This document shows, piece by piece, positions 37,418-45,628 of a stretch of DNA of 64,000 bases. Numbering within the stretch: the stretch's first letter is position 1; each line of letters begins with the position of its first letter. Source of the DNA: Paraburkholderia metrosideri (GTDB taxonomy: Bacteria > Pseudomonadota > Gammaproteobacteria > Burkholderiales > Burkholderiaceae); the NCBI RefSeq assembly GCF_904848625.1, contig NZ_CAJHCP010000001.1, positions 124,001 through 188,000 of the forward strand, given 5' to 3'. The notes under the pieces were generated by a model that saw nothing but the letters and a program-made list of their open reading frames with translations, searched no databases and had not been told where the DNA came from. A program made the translations under genes and the position numbers.

Positions 37418-38782
37418 ATGACCACCATCGCAATCGAAACTGTGACGCAGACCGGCATGGCCGACGACGCGCAACTGATTGCCAGCTTTGCACGACAGCC
37501 GATCCTGAACCGGGACGGCATGCTGTGCGGTTACGAGATCAAGGTGCGCGCACCGGCAACGCCGGCTGCGGACGCCGAAGCACCAGCAGACGCAGACGCA
37601 AACGCCCAGGAGGGCTCGCCTGACAGCAAGCTCGACCCGGCACAACGCGTGGCGAGGGCGATCATCCGCGGGCTGACGCAGAGCGACCTGCGCAGCGCAC
37701 TCACCGGACATCCGGCGTATTTCGACGTCAGTCGCGAGGTGTTGTTCGACGACGCGATTCTGCGATTGCCCGCCGATCGTTTTATGTTCGAACTGCCGCC
37801 AGGCATCGTCGTCGACGACGCATTGATCGCGCGTGTCGTGCATCTGCATGGTCGCCGTTATCGCTTTGTGCTCGACGAAGTGACCCAGCCCAACGAGACG
37901 TTCGCGAAGCTGCTGCCTTACGCGGAAGTCGTCAAGATCGATTTCGCGCGCGCGCCCGCTGCGTTGCTGCCCAAGCTGACGAGCGTGCTGAAATCGGCGG
38001 GCAAGTTGCTGCTCGCGTCGGGTGTCGATACGCCGGCCAGTTTCGAAGCAGCGCGTGGACTCGGCTTCGACCGTTTCCAGGGCTACTACTTCGCGCGTGC
38101 GCAGAATCTGACGACACGTCGCGTCAGCGCGCCGCGTCACGCGTTGCTGAATCTTTTGCAATTGCTGGCCGGCGACCCGACCGTCGCGCAACTCGAAGCC
38201 GAACTCAAGCTGAATCCGGTGCTGGTGATGCATCTGATGAAGCTGGCAAATTCGAGCGGCCTGGCGCTCGGCCATCGCGTCACCACGCTGCGCGACGCGA
38301 TCATCGCGACCGGCACGAACCGCATCGCACGCTGGACGCAGTTGCTGCTCTATGCCGACGGCCGCAAGGTCGCGCTCGAAGACGACCCGTTGCTGCAACT
38401 CGCGGCGACCCGGGCGCGTTTCATGGAACTGGCGATCGAGCGCATGCCCGACGCTGGCCGCGATGAAGCGGACGCGGCGTTTCTGACCGGCGTGTTTTCA
38501 TTCGTCGACGCGGTGTTCGGCGGTTCGCTGGAAAACACGTTGAACGTGTTGACGCTGTCGCGTCCGATCCAGGCCGCGATTCTGCATCGCGAGGGTACGC
38601 TGGGTTTGCTGCTAGGCGTGGTCGAAGCGCTGGAACTCGGCGCATGGGATCAGATCGAGAAGCTGTGCGCGCGCTCGCAAACGTTGACGGTAGAAGAGGT
38701 CGCGCAAATGGGACTGGCTGCCGGCGCATGGGCCGGTGTCGCGGACCGCAGCGCGGAAGGTCTGGAAAGGATCGAGGACTGA
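37418..38782 (+). CDS. EAL-HDOD signalling protein (YuxH-like), degenerate EAL
   Basis: A 454-residue protein with an N-terminal EAL-type domain (about 15-225) and a C-terminal HDOD domain (about 230-430). The EAL catalytic signature is lost: the usual EALLR position reads YEIKVR, and the DDFGTG position reads LDEVTQPNE. It should therefore not hydrolyse c-di-GMP. An inserted Ala/Asp-rich stretch (PATPAADAEAPADADANA) lies near residue 48. The HDOD part has LLQLLAGDPTVAQLEAELK and LMKLANSSGLALG. I chose the ATG at 37418, preceded by GGGGAC; the frame opens at 37337. It may bind c-di-GMP or a protein partner as a scaffold. Confidence 0.85.
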   Translation: MTTIAIETVTQTGMADDAQLIASFARQPILNRDGMLCGYEIKVRAPATPAADAEAPADADANAQEGSPDSKLDPAQRVARAIIRGLTQSDLRSALTGHPAYFDVSREVLFDDAILRLPADRFMFELPPGIVVDDALIARVVHLHGRRYRFVLDEVTQPNETFAKLLPYAEVVKIDFARAPAALLPKLTSVLKSAGKLLLASGVDTPASFEAARGLGFDRFQGYYFARAQNLTTRRVSAPRHALLNLLQLLAGDPTVAQLEAELKLNPVLVMHLMKLANSSGLALGHRVTTLRDAIIATGTNRIARWTQLLLYADGRKVALEDDPLLQLAATRARFMELAIERMPDAGRDEADAAFLTGVFSFVDAVFGGSLENTLNVLTLSRPIQAAILHREGTLGLLLGVVEALELGAWDQIEKLCARSQTLTVEEVAQMGLAAGAWAGVADRSAEGLERIED

Positions 38783-38805
38783 GAGGTCCACGCTCACAGG
38801 TGAAA

Positions 38806-38829
38806 AGCGAGCCTTGAAAAAGGCTCGCT
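38806..38829 (-). terminator. terminator-like hairpin between convergent genes
   Basis: A perfect nine-base inverted repeat (AGCGAGCCT at 38806-38814 and its complement at 38821-38829) with loop TGAAAA. On the minus strand it is followed by TTTT, fitting an end for the minus-strand HDOD gene, about 180 bases upstream on the map. On the plus strand no T run follows. Confidence 0.6.
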
Positions 38830-39011
38830 GAACAACGCGTTGGGCCGACGGCCATCAACGTATCAACGTGGGTTGTCGTCAGAGGGCCGCTCACGCAGCG
38901 CATGCGGGTCAAACCTCGAACTCGACGATCCACTCAACTACCCGCTCAACGTCGGGCAGATGCAAAACCGGTGAAGAGTGAAGCGCGGTGATCAACGATC
39001 ACGCCACGCCT

Positions 39012-40469
39012 TCACATCATCTCCATTTCCCGCATCTGCCCCAGGCCGAAAAAACGCCCTAACTCCTTGGCCATTTCGTTGAGCACGCTCATCTCCTTCT
39101 GCGAGATGCGGCGGGGTTCCTGCGTATGAGACCAGTCGCCGTACAGCAAGGCCACCGTCTGGTCACTTTCATCGACAACCGGCAGTAGCACGAATGCGCG
39201 GGCGTCGTCGAATGAACGGCGGAACCACTCCGGTAATCGCGCGACCATCTTCGGGTCACGCGCGTTCTCGATGAAGATGCCGACCGAATTCGCAATCGCG
39301 AGATGGAACACGTCGGGCTCGAATGCGGTGTTGAAGGTCAGCTTCGGCAGTGCCGCGTCGATCTTCGGACCGAGGCCAAGGCGCGCCTTGAAGGTTCCGT
39401 TGCTGTGTTTGACGAACACCACGGTGCGCGCAAAGCCCAGGCCCGCGAGCACGGTTTCCGACGCCATTGCGAGGGCCGGCGCGAGCGGGCTGCCGTCCGG
39501 CAACTCGCGTAAGTCCTTCACGCCCGCCGCAATGCGCGCCTCGGGAGTGAGCGCTTCACGCGCCATCGCGTCCGCGTTCGCACGCAACTCGACGATCTCG
39601 GCCATCACCCCGTCGCCGCCTTCTTCGCGGGCCAGCGCCACGCTCATTTCGAGCAGCACCTCGGGGTCGGTGTTCAGCACGCCGCTATATTCCTGCGCGA
39701 GCGCGGCGATCTGCTGCTCACGCTCCCAGTCGGGCACGTTTTGCTGCGTGAGCACGTTGGCGACCGCCGTCGAGTAATTGGTGATCGCGCGCAGCCATTG
39801 CACCTGACGCGGCTGCTCGGTGTCCTGCGGATCGAATTCGCCCATGCCCGAGCGGATCATATCGGGCAAGCGCCAGCGCACTGCCGCTTCTTCGCCGATT
39901 TCGTCGAAGGTCACGCCGAGCACCAGCACGCACGCATCGGTTTCGAGCGCGCCGCCTTCGATATGCCGGCGAATCTGATCCCATTCGGCGTCGAGGTAGA
40001 ACACCACCAGCAGTTTGCCGATCTGCCGCATCAGCGTGCACACCACGGCTTCCTCACCGGCGCGCAGATCGCCGCGCTCGGTCAGCTTGCGTGCGACGCA
40101 GCCCGACAGCAACGTACGGTTCAATTCGAGTTTGGCGTCGATGCGGCGCGGCGCGCTGTGATGAAAGTGATCGACGATTTTCAGACCGACGACGAGATGG
40201 CCGACCGCGTCCATGCCGAGCACCATCAACGCGCGCGACACGGTCGTGATATTGCCGCCGAAGGCCATGTACATCGCCGAGTTCGCGAGCCGCAGCACCT
40301 TTTGCGTGAGCGCGAAGTCCGACAGCACCACTTGCACGAGGCCGGTGAAGTCGAGGTCGTCGTTGTTCATCGCCGTCATGGTGGTGCGCAGCGACTGCGA
40401 CAGCATAGGGAAATCGCCGCGCTCGCTCATTCGCGTCCAGAGCCGGTCGAGCACTGCCGCCTTTACCAT
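39012..40469 (-). CDS. HDOD-GAF domain signalling protein
   Basis: A 485-residue protein with an N-terminal HDOD domain (about 15-210) and a C-terminal GAF-like domain (about 320-470). The HDOD part shows FPMLSQSLRTTMTAMN, VQVVLSDFALTQKVLRLANS and the TRLMRQIGKLLV-like core. HDOD is the HD-related output domain without catalytic metal ligands. The C-terminal FHLAIANSVGIFIENARDP and LLPVVDESDQTVALLYGDW fit GAF. The frame is open to 40712. I chose the ATG at 40469 because family similarity starts there; an ATG at 40493 is possible. It is probably cotranscribed with the GGDEF-EAL gene upstream. Confidence 0.85.
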   Translation of the reverse strand: MVKAAVLDRLWTRMSERGDFPMLSQSLRTTMTAMNNDDLDFTGLVQVVLSDFALTQKVLRLANSAMYMAFGGNITTVSRALMVLGMDAVGHLVVGLKIVDHFHHSAPRRIDAKLELNRTLLSGCVARKLTERGDLRAGEEAVVCTLMRQIGKLLVVFYLDAEWDQIRRHIEGGALETDACVLVLGVTFDEIGEEAAVRWRLPDMIRSGMGEFDPQDTEQPRQVQWLRAITNYSTAVANVLTQQNVPDWEREQQIAALAQEYSGVLNTDPEVLLEMSVALAREEGGDGVMAEIVELRANADAMAREALTPEARIAAGVKDLRELPDGSPLAPALAMASETVLAGLGFARTVVFVKHSNGTFKARLGLGPKIDAALPKLTFNTAFEPDVFHLAIANSVGIFIENARDPKMVARLPEWFRRSFDDARAFVLLPVVDESDQTVALLYGDWSHTQEPRRISQKEMSVLNEMAKELGRFFGLGQMREMEMM

Positions 40470-40560
40470 GTGAGTCCCGCCAAAGCCATACATGTTCCAA
40501 AGAGTGCCACGCCGGCGCGAGGCCGGCTTGTTCCGTTGCGCAAGCGCTTCGCCCGCATCA

Positions 40561-42462
40561 CTAGGCAGTATGCAGGTGAAGCGTGCGAGCTTCGAAACGC
40601 TGCGCGAGTTCGTCTGAGGGCAACGCCTTGCAGACGAGCCATCCCTGAATATGATCGCAGCCCATCTCGGTGAGGAGAGTGCGTTGTGCTTCCGTCTCAA
40701 CGCCCTCGGCAACCAGTTCGAGATCGAGCGTCTGGGCGAGCCCGACGACCGCGCTAACGATTGCCTGATCGTTTCGCGAGGTTAGCAGATTCTCGACAAA
40801 ACTCCGGTCGATCTTCAGCTTCGCGAGCGGGAAGCGTTGCAGGTAAGCCAGGCTCGAGTAACCGGTGCCGAAGTCGTCGACAGCAAACCGTATGCCCATC
40901 GCCGTCAACTCTTCGAGCAGACCCTTCGCATGCGCGGGGTCGTGCATCAGCAGACTCTCGGTGATCTCGAACACGACGCGGCGCGGGTCGATGCCGGTCA
41001 ACTCGATCGCCTCGCGCACCGAATCCTTGAAGCGCGGATCGCGGAACTGCTGCGGCGATACGTTCACGGCCACGTACTGCAGGCAGATATCTTTTGCATC
41101 CCATTGAATCAATTGCATGCACGCGACCTTCAACACCCAGTTGCCGAGGAAGTTGATCAGGCCGATCGACTCCGCAAGCGGGATGAACATCGAAGGCGGC
41201 ACGAGACCATGCACCGGATGCGACCAGCGGATCAACGCCTCGACGCCGACCACGCCATGCGTGCGGCTGCTCGTGATCGGCTGGAAGTGTAGCGAGAACT
41301 CGCCGTTACGCACACCATCGTAGAGGTCCGCCTCCAGTTTCAGGCGTTCGGCATCGGCGGGGTTGTCGTCGGGGACGTAGAACGCGAGCGTGTTGCCGCC
41401 GGCCGCCTTGGCTTGCAGCAACGCGTGATCGGCCCAGCGCAGCAGGTGAGTGTCGTGTGCGGCGGTGTCGTTTGCGTGCCGCACGTCCGGATACAGCGCA
41501 ATGCCGATGCTCGCCGACAGGTGCACCTGCTGGCCCTTGAACACATACGGCTGCTGGATCGCGGTCAATAGACGGCGGGCGAGCGTTTCGGCAGCGGCCG
41601 CCGCGTCGGTGCGGCTCGCAGCGGGCTTCACGAGAATCGCAAACTCGTCGCTGGCCACGCGCGCCACGGTCTCGCTCGGGCTCGTCATGTTCAGCAGACG
41701 CCGCGACGTATCGCGCAGCATCTCGTCGCCAGCGTCGTAGCCGAGCGCGCGGTTCACCCGCTGATAGCCGTCGAGGTCGAGCAGCAGCAGCGCAGCCGGC
41801 GTGCCATGCGCGTCGGCCTGGCGTTGTGCATCGAGCAGCGCGGGAATCAGCGCGGATTGATTGGGAAGGTTGGTGAGACGGTCCAGATGCAGCGCCTGGG
41901 TCAGACGTTCTTCGGTGGCGCGCCAGGCCGACACGTCGAATGCGGCAATCGCATAGCCGTCGATACCGTTATGGTTGCTGCGCACCACGCGCAACTCGAC
42001 GGTGATCGGATAGGTGAGCGATTTGATCAGCCCGAGCGTGGCCTTCTCGACGTTGCCCGAAGCGGCGGCCAGCACGAGCAATGCGTCGAGGCTCGCCACA
42101 TCGGCGGGCGCGACCAGATCGTGCAGCGTGATCGTCTCGAGATACTCACGGTGATAGCCGATGAAGCGCAGACTCGCATCGGAGACGTAAATGAAGCGCA
42201 ATGCGTCGTCCACATGCGCCAGCAGGTCGACCGCGCCGACCACCTGTTCAAGTTGCGCAGCTTGGCTTACGCCGGTCTGCGGTATGACGTCCTCGCGCCG
42301 GCCGAACGCACGAAGCCGGTCCATGACCGTGCGCACGGGGCCCCGGTGGGGGGCGGTGATCCTGTTCGCTTCCATGTTTATCGCTGGCAACCTGTATTCG
42401 TCTGCAGGCAGGCGGCTCGTGTTCCGCCGGTCGGGCGGGCGAGAGGTATCAAACCGCCCCAT
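40561..42462 (-). CDS. PAS-GGDEF-EAL protein, probable c-di-GMP phosphodiesterase
   Basis: A protein of up to 633 residues with a PAS-like domain (about 70-185), a GGDEF domain (about 190-355) and an EAL domain (about 370-620). The GGDEF site reads ASDEFAIL, so cyclase activity is doubtful. The EAL domain is intact: EALIRWSHP, NVSPQQFRD, EITES, and DDFGTGYSSLAYLQRFPL. A phosphodiesterase is therefore expected. Start choice is uncertain: ATG codons at 42462 and 42375 both lack a clear ribosome binding site. Its stop is about 90 bases before the HDOD-GAF gene start, in the same direction. Confidence 0.87.
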   Translation of the reverse strand: MGRFDTSRPPDRRNTSRLPADEYRLPAINMEANRITAPHRGPVRTVMDRLRAFGRREDVIPQTGVSQAAQLEQVVGAVDLLAHVDDALRFIYVSDASLRFIGYHREYLETITLHDLVAPADVASLDALLVLAAASGNVEKATLGLIKSLTYPITVELRVVRSNHNGIDGYAIAAFDVSAWRATEERLTQALHLDRLTNLPNQSALIPALLDAQRQADAHGTPAALLLLDLDGYQRVNRALGYDAGDEMLRDTSRRLLNMTSPSETVARVASDEFAILVKPAASRTDAAAAAETLARRLLTAIQQPYVFKGQQVHLSASIGIALYPDVRHANDTAAHDTHLLRWADHALLQAKAAGGNTLAFYVPDDNPADAERLKLEADLYDGVRNGEFSLHFQPITSSRTHGVVGVEALIRWSHPVHGLVPPSMFIPLAESIGLINFLGNWVLKVACMQLIQWDAKDICLQYVAVNVSPQQFRDPRFKDSVREAIELTGIDPRRVVFEITESLLMHDPAHAKGLLEELTAMGIRFAVDDFGTGYSSLAYLQRFPLAKLKIDRSFVENLLTSRNDQAIVSAVVGLAQTLDLELVAEGVETEAQRTLLTEMGCDHIQGWLVCKALPSDELAQRFEARTLHLHTA

Positions 42463-42696
42463 CAGAACGAGATAACGACTCGCGTGGATAAATCTTTAGC
42501 GACTACTGCAAAAAACTGTAAAAAACAACGGGTAAGGAAGTCGGTAAGGAAGTCGGCCGGCGTTGCGGCACCGTCCCAGGGTCGATTCGGTTAAAGTGGC
42601 AGCGCTTCGCGTCCGTTAATACGGCAAACCTGTTGTGCAGTGTCGGCCGTGACGTCGCTGCTGCGTAGCTTTTCCGAACACTTGCACCGATGATCC

Positions 42697-44031
42697 ATGT
42701 CCGAACGTCATATTGCCAGGATCCCACCCCGGCACATCGAAGTGCTTGAGTCGCTTGTCGACGGCACCGGACCGGACTCCATCACGCAGTTCGTCTACCT
42801 GGGCCGACAGCCGATCCTCGATCGCGACGGTGCGCTCAACGCCTACGAACTGCTGTTTCGAGCCGGCGCGCATAACTACGCCGAAATCAGCGACGATGCG
42901 CAGGCCACCGCGCAGGTCGTCGCACGCACGATCGGCGGGATCGGCGTGCCTTCGGTGCTCGGCCATCATCGCGGCTTCGTCAACATGGACCGGGCGCTGC
43001 TGTTTAACGACATCGTCCATCTGATGCCGCCCGATCGCTTCGTGCTCGAAATCCTCGAGACCGTGCGGTTCGACGCGCATCTGGCGCGCCGGCTCGGCGA
43101 GTTGCGGCGCGCGGGCTTTCTGATTGCGCTGGACGACGTCAGCGAACTGTCGGACGAACTGATCGGCGCGCTGCCTTACGTCGACATCGTCAAGATCGAT
43201 TTCCTGCAGACCGGGCGCGAGACGCTCGCCAAGCTGGCTTCCATGGTGCGCAACCACGGCAAGACGCTGCTCGCGGAGAAGGTCGAAACGCGCGAGGACT
43301 TCGCGCTCGCGCGCGAACTCGGCTTCGATCTGTTCCAGGGTTACTTTTTCGCCCGGCCGCAGGTACTGGTCGCGCCGCGCAACCGTTCGTCGCGGCCGGG
43401 TCTGCTGCGGTTGCTGGCGCTGTTGTCGCGCGATGCCGGGATTGCCGAACTGGAAGCCGAACTGAAGCTGAATCCGAGCGTAGTGGTGCAACTGCTGCGC
43501 CTCGTCAATTCGAGTGCGTTTGGGCTGGGGCGCAAGATTGCGTCGCTGCGCGAGGCGATCATCGCCACCGGCACACGGCAGATTGCGCGCTGGGCGCAAC
43601 TGCTGCTTTACGCGGACGGCGGCGATCTGCCGTGGAGCGCCGATCCGCTGGTGCAACTGGCCGGCACGCGTTCGCGCTTCATGGAGCTGGCCGCGAACTG
43701 GCTGCGTCCGTCAGATGAAGATTTCGCCGATGCCGCGTTCATGACCGGCATCTTCTCGCTGGTCCACGTGGTGCTCGGCAGTACGCCGTGCGAGGTGCTG
43801 GACAAGCTCGGCCTCGCGCCGCAGATTCGCGATGCGATCGTGCTGCGCAATGGCGCGCTTGGCGCGCTGCTGCGTCTGGCCGAAGCGGCTGAAGAGGGCG
43901 ATGCGGCGTCGCTCGCGCCTGGCCACGACGCGCCGGCCGGCTTCGAGGCGCTGACGCCCGATGTGCTGTCGGAGTTGAATCTCTCCGCAGCGGCCTGGTT
44001 CGGCGCGCATATCGCAGAAGTGGCGGTCTGA
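42697..44031 (+). CDS. EAL-HDOD signalling protein (YuxH-like), second paralogue
   Basis: A 444-residue paralogue of the protein encoded at 37418-38782. The EAL-like half starts FVYLGRQPILDRDGALNAYELLFR, with LLFR in place of the catalytic EAL motif, and the DDFGTG position reads LDDVSELSD. The HDOD half has LLALLSRDAGIAELEAELKL, VQLLRLVNSSAFGLG and IIATGTRQIARWAQLLLYADG. The latter matches the first paralogue nearly residue for residue. It is divergent from the GGDEF-EAL gene. The EAL domain is probably non-catalytic and may sense or sequester c-di-GMP. Confidence 0.86.
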   Translation: MSERHIARIPPRHIEVLESLVDGTGPDSITQFVYLGRQPILDRDGALNAYELLFRAGAHNYAEISDDAQATAQVVARTIGGIGVPSVLGHHRGFVNMDRALLFNDIVHLMPPDRFVLEILETVRFDAHLARRLGELRRAGFLIALDDVSELSDELIGALPYVDIVKIDFLQTGRETLAKLASMVRNHGKTLLAEKVETREDFALARELGFDLFQGYFFARPQVLVAPRNRSSRPGLLRLLALLSRDAGIAELEAELKLNPSVVVQLLRLVNSSAFGLGRKIASLREAIIATGTRQIARWAQLLLYADGGDLPWSADPLVQLAGTRSRFMELAANWLRPSDEDFADAAFMTGIFSLVHVVLGSTPCEVLDKLGLAPQIRDAIVLRNGALGALLRLAEAAEEGDAASLAPGHDAPAGFEALTPDVLSELNLSAAAWFGAHIAEVAV

Positions 44032-44076
44032 CGCTCGACATCAGGCGGCTTTCTGCAGGCTGACAAGTGATCATCA

Positions 44077-44107
44077 ACGGGGGGCGCGTGCATCGCGCCC
44101 CCCGTTT
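44077..44107 (+). terminator. terminator-like hairpin after the EAL-HDOD gene
   Basis: A perfect 12-base inverted repeat (ACGGGGGGCGCG at 44077-44088, complement at 44094-44105) with loop TGCAT, followed by a short T run. It lies 46 bases after the stop at 44031. Confidence 0.78.
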
Positions 44108-44252
44108 GCGTTGCGCGTTCCGGTTGCCGGCGTGTACGCATTCCGTGCGTCCGTGTTCCAATAGCGGGCAGAGGTGGCTGGCTTGTCTACCGGAGCCGCC
44201 TCCCCCTATTCATTGGACGACGCGCGAGCATTCACGCACAGAGGAGCAACAG

Positions 44253-44813
44253 ATGAAAAGGAAAATCAGATCGGCAGCGTTGGCCGCGGTGATGTCGGCC
44301 GGATTCGCGATGTTTTCGTTGACGGCCTCGGCGACGCTCAAGCCTGGCGACGAAGCGCCGACCTTCACCACGCAGGCTTCGCTGGGCGGCAAGACGTACA
44401 CGTATTCGCTCGCCGATGAGCTGAAGAAAGGGCCGGTCGTGGTGTATTTCTACCCGGCGGCTTTCACCAAGGGCTGCACGATCGAAGCCCATGAATTCGC
44501 CGATGCAGTCGACGAATACAAGAAATATGGCGCAACGGTGATCGGCGTATCGCACGACAACATCGACACGCTGACGAAGTTTTCCGTGAGCGAATGCCGC
44601 AGCAAATTCCCGGTCGCCGCGGACGCCGATTCGAAAGTGATCGGCGCGTACGATGCCGGCATGCCGCTGCATAACTCGATGGCCAATCGCGTGTCATACG
44701 TGATCGCGCCGGACGGCAAGATCATCTATGAGTACACGAGCCTGTCGCCGGAGAAGCACGTCGAAAATACGTTGAAGGCGGTGAAGGATTGGGCGGAGAC
44801 GCATAAACAATAA
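44253..44813 (+). CDS. periplasmic peroxiredoxin (BCP/AhpC-TSA family)
   Basis: A 186-residue peroxiredoxin with an N-terminal signal peptide (about 1-27, ending near TASA). The peroxidatic site PAAFTKGCTIEAHEF near residue 70 keeps the PxxxTxxC pattern with the cysteine in place. A second cysteine in VSECRSKFPVAAD near 110 resembles the BCP subgroup and could resolve it. It would reduce peroxides in the periplasm; the electron donor is unknown. The ATG at 44253 has GAGGAG about eight bases upstream and starts the signal peptide; the frame is open to 44067. Confidence 0.9.
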   Translation: MKRKIRSAALAAVMSAGFAMFSLTASATLKPGDEAPTFTTQASLGGKTYTYSLADELKKGPVVVYFYPAAFTKGCTIEAHEFADAVDEYKKYGATVIGVSHDNIDTLTKFSVSECRSKFPVAADADSKVIGAYDAGMPLHNSMANRVSYVIAPDGKIIYEYTSLSPEKHVENTLKAVKDWAETHKQ

Positions 44814-45027
44814 CGCGCTGGTACGCCGACGCCAGGTTCGGGCAGGCGATGCGTGTGGTCGTCGCGTAGGGGCTCAAGTATGGCGCGTATGGCCCGCTTG
44901 GGGCCCGTGCGTGGCTCACGCGTGGCCGTTTCCGGCAATGGCTTTTTGCGCGGCGTATGAGCCGGCATTGCACGTCGATCCGCTATCGCTCGTGCTAGGC
45001 TAAGTTTTTTTGTCTGGTGAGCTTGCG

Positions 45028-45492
45028 ATGCCGATTATTGTTGCTTTGGCCGCGTTGATCGCGCTGGTGTATGGCGCAGTGCGAGCGTTCTACGCCCTCG
45101 AGGCGTCTTTTGGCTTGGCCGTTGCGGTTGGCGTGGCGATTGTCGTCGCGTTACTGGTAATTGCCGCGCTGGCGTATTGGTGGCGCCGCCGCAAGGAAGT
45201 CGCGCCGAATGTCCGCGACGGCGACTGGACTCACGAACTGAACGGAAGCTGGGGCGAGGTACGGCTCGCGGCGGGCAAGCGCTTGTGTGAGATCCGGCTT
45301 GGCGCGGAGCAGGGCGCTTATATCTTTGCCGATCTGCGTGGGGCCGAGGCGCAGAACCCAGGCGGCGAATGGAAGCTTGCGGTGCACGTCAAAGACCCCC
45401 GCCATAGCGACTGGCTCGTGCCGATGCAGAGCGAGCGGCAAGCGCGCCAATGGCAGCGGATCTTCTTGCTGGCGATAGACCAGAAGCTTTGA
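45028..45492 (+). CDS. small membrane protein of unknown function
   Basis: About 154 residues from the ATG at 45028, which has GGTGAG upstream; a TTG at 45010 is also in frame. Two hydrophobic segments (about 2-22 and 32-53) end at the positive stop-transfer WWRRRKE. A soluble domain of about 95 residues follows, containing DGDWTHELNGSWGEVRLAAG and a C-terminal RQWQRIFLLAIDQKL. I do not recognise the family. It is probably anchored in the inner membrane. A hairpin 18 bases beyond the stop may end the transcript. Confidence 0.75.
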   Translation: MPIIVALAALIALVYGAVRAFYALEASFGLAVAVGVAIVVALLVIAALAYWWRRRKEVAPNVRDGDWTHELNGSWGEVRLAAGKRLCEIRLGAEQGAYIFADLRGAEAQNPGGEWKLAVHVKDPRHSDWLVPMQSERQARQWQRIFLLAIDQKL

Positions 45493-45509
45493 GCGAGGTG
45501 TTTTGCGCG

Positions 45510-45535
45510 GCGAGCGCGCGTTGAGTCGCGCTCGC
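45510..45535. terminator. weak terminator-like hairpin
   Basis: A perfect nine-base inverted repeat GCGAGCGCG/CGCGCTCGC with an eight-base loop, but no T run on either side. It lies between the small membrane protein gene and the convergent mdtC-type gene. Confidence 0.4.
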
Positions 45536-45628
45536 GGGTTGTGCTTACTGCTTACTGCCTGGTGCTGACCGCTCACTGCCAGCACAACCCACGACGCAAT
45601 TGAACATGGTGCTCACCCGAGCATCACG

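Noticed and set aside
45541..45590. Imperfect direct repeats of GCTTACTG/GCTCACTG
   Set aside because: Too short and imperfect to interpret; probably chance in a short intergenic gap.
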